The notes below the pieces were generated by a model. That model had not been told where the DNA came from, did no database searches, and saw only the letters and a list, made by a program, of their open reading frames with translations. A DNA stretch of 64,000 bases, from NCBI RefSeq assembly GCF_017161565.1, contig NZ_CP066796.1, forward strand, positions 3,743,396 to 3,807,395. Reading direction: 5' to 3'. How positions within the stretch are numbered: the first letter of the stretch is position 1; the number at the start of each line of letters is the position of its first letter. This DNA is from Erwinia amylovora. GTDB lineage: Bacteria > Pseudomonadota > Gammaproteobacteria > Enterobacterales > Enterobacteriaceae. The position numbers and the translations under genes are program-made. This document shows, piece by piece, positions 63,233 to 64,000 of this stretch.

Positions 63233-64000
<768 letters not shown>

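Overview
The window is chromosomal DNA of an enterobacterium of the genus Erwinia, most likely E. amylovora or a close relative. It carries the replication-origin neighbourhood in near-Escherichia gene order: kup, ravA-viaA, asnC, mioC, oriC, mnmG-rsmG, atpIBEFHAGDC, glmU-glmS, pstSCAB-phoU, mnmE, yidC, yidD, rnpA, rpmH. The last base lies directly before the expected dnaA start codon. The genus call rests on a levansucrase that I recall as near-identical to the crystallised Erwinia enzymes (memory, not a search) and on an OvoA ovothiol synthase next to viaA.

Layout. 1-660: one small orphan gene. 665-4131: acetoin genes budB-budA with divergent LysR regulator budR. 4138-4539: periplasmic OB-fold protein of the YgiW type. 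4813-23834: three tandem paralogous giant genes, here called A, B and C, about 1981, 2099 and 2084 residues when read through. 23939-31238: kup, then ravA-viaA and ovoA. 31356-35470: asnC, mioC, oriC, mnmG, rsmG. 36215-43413: F1Fo ATP synthase operon. 43646-47002: glmU, glmS. 47003-50823: an accessory island between glmS and pstS with levansucrase, a phage holin, a P2 Ogr-type activator and small unknown genes. 50824-55371: pst-phoU. 55480-57268: debris (MFS pseudogene with a 9-bp tandem repeat, a lone InsA-like gene). 57269-64000: adenine permease, a phosphopantetheinyl-transferase-like gene, mnmE-yidC-yidD-rnpA-rpmH and the dnaA promoter region.

The most unusual system is the A/B/C cluster. 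Each protein has a Ser/Thr-rich N terminus, one short hydrophobic segment near residue 130, a helical region, a segment resembling an NlpC/P60 fold without its cysteine, a conserved His-Gly ... Glu-Ser-Cys pair 40 residues apart that looks like a clan CD (C80-like) cysteine peptidase, and then 16 to 18 Trp/Tyr-rich units of about 59-60 residues to the C terminus. A and B each contain a single -1 frameshift in an oligo-A run inside the repeats; C is intact. Reading through the shifts restores the same architecture and length in all three. Function is not established; an adhesin, toxin or effector role is inference.

A second point of interest is the levansucrase locus. An Ogr-like activator gene lies divergently upstream of lsc, and the lsc upstream region holds a TGT-N12-ACA site about 55 bp ahead of a plausible -10 element, which is the arrangement of P2 late promoters. 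This suggests that a phage activator may drive the exopolysaccharide gene. The remainder is conserved core metabolism: acetoin overflow metabolism, potassium uptake, ATP synthesis, amino-sugar synthesis, phosphate uptake, tRNA modification and membrane protein insertion.
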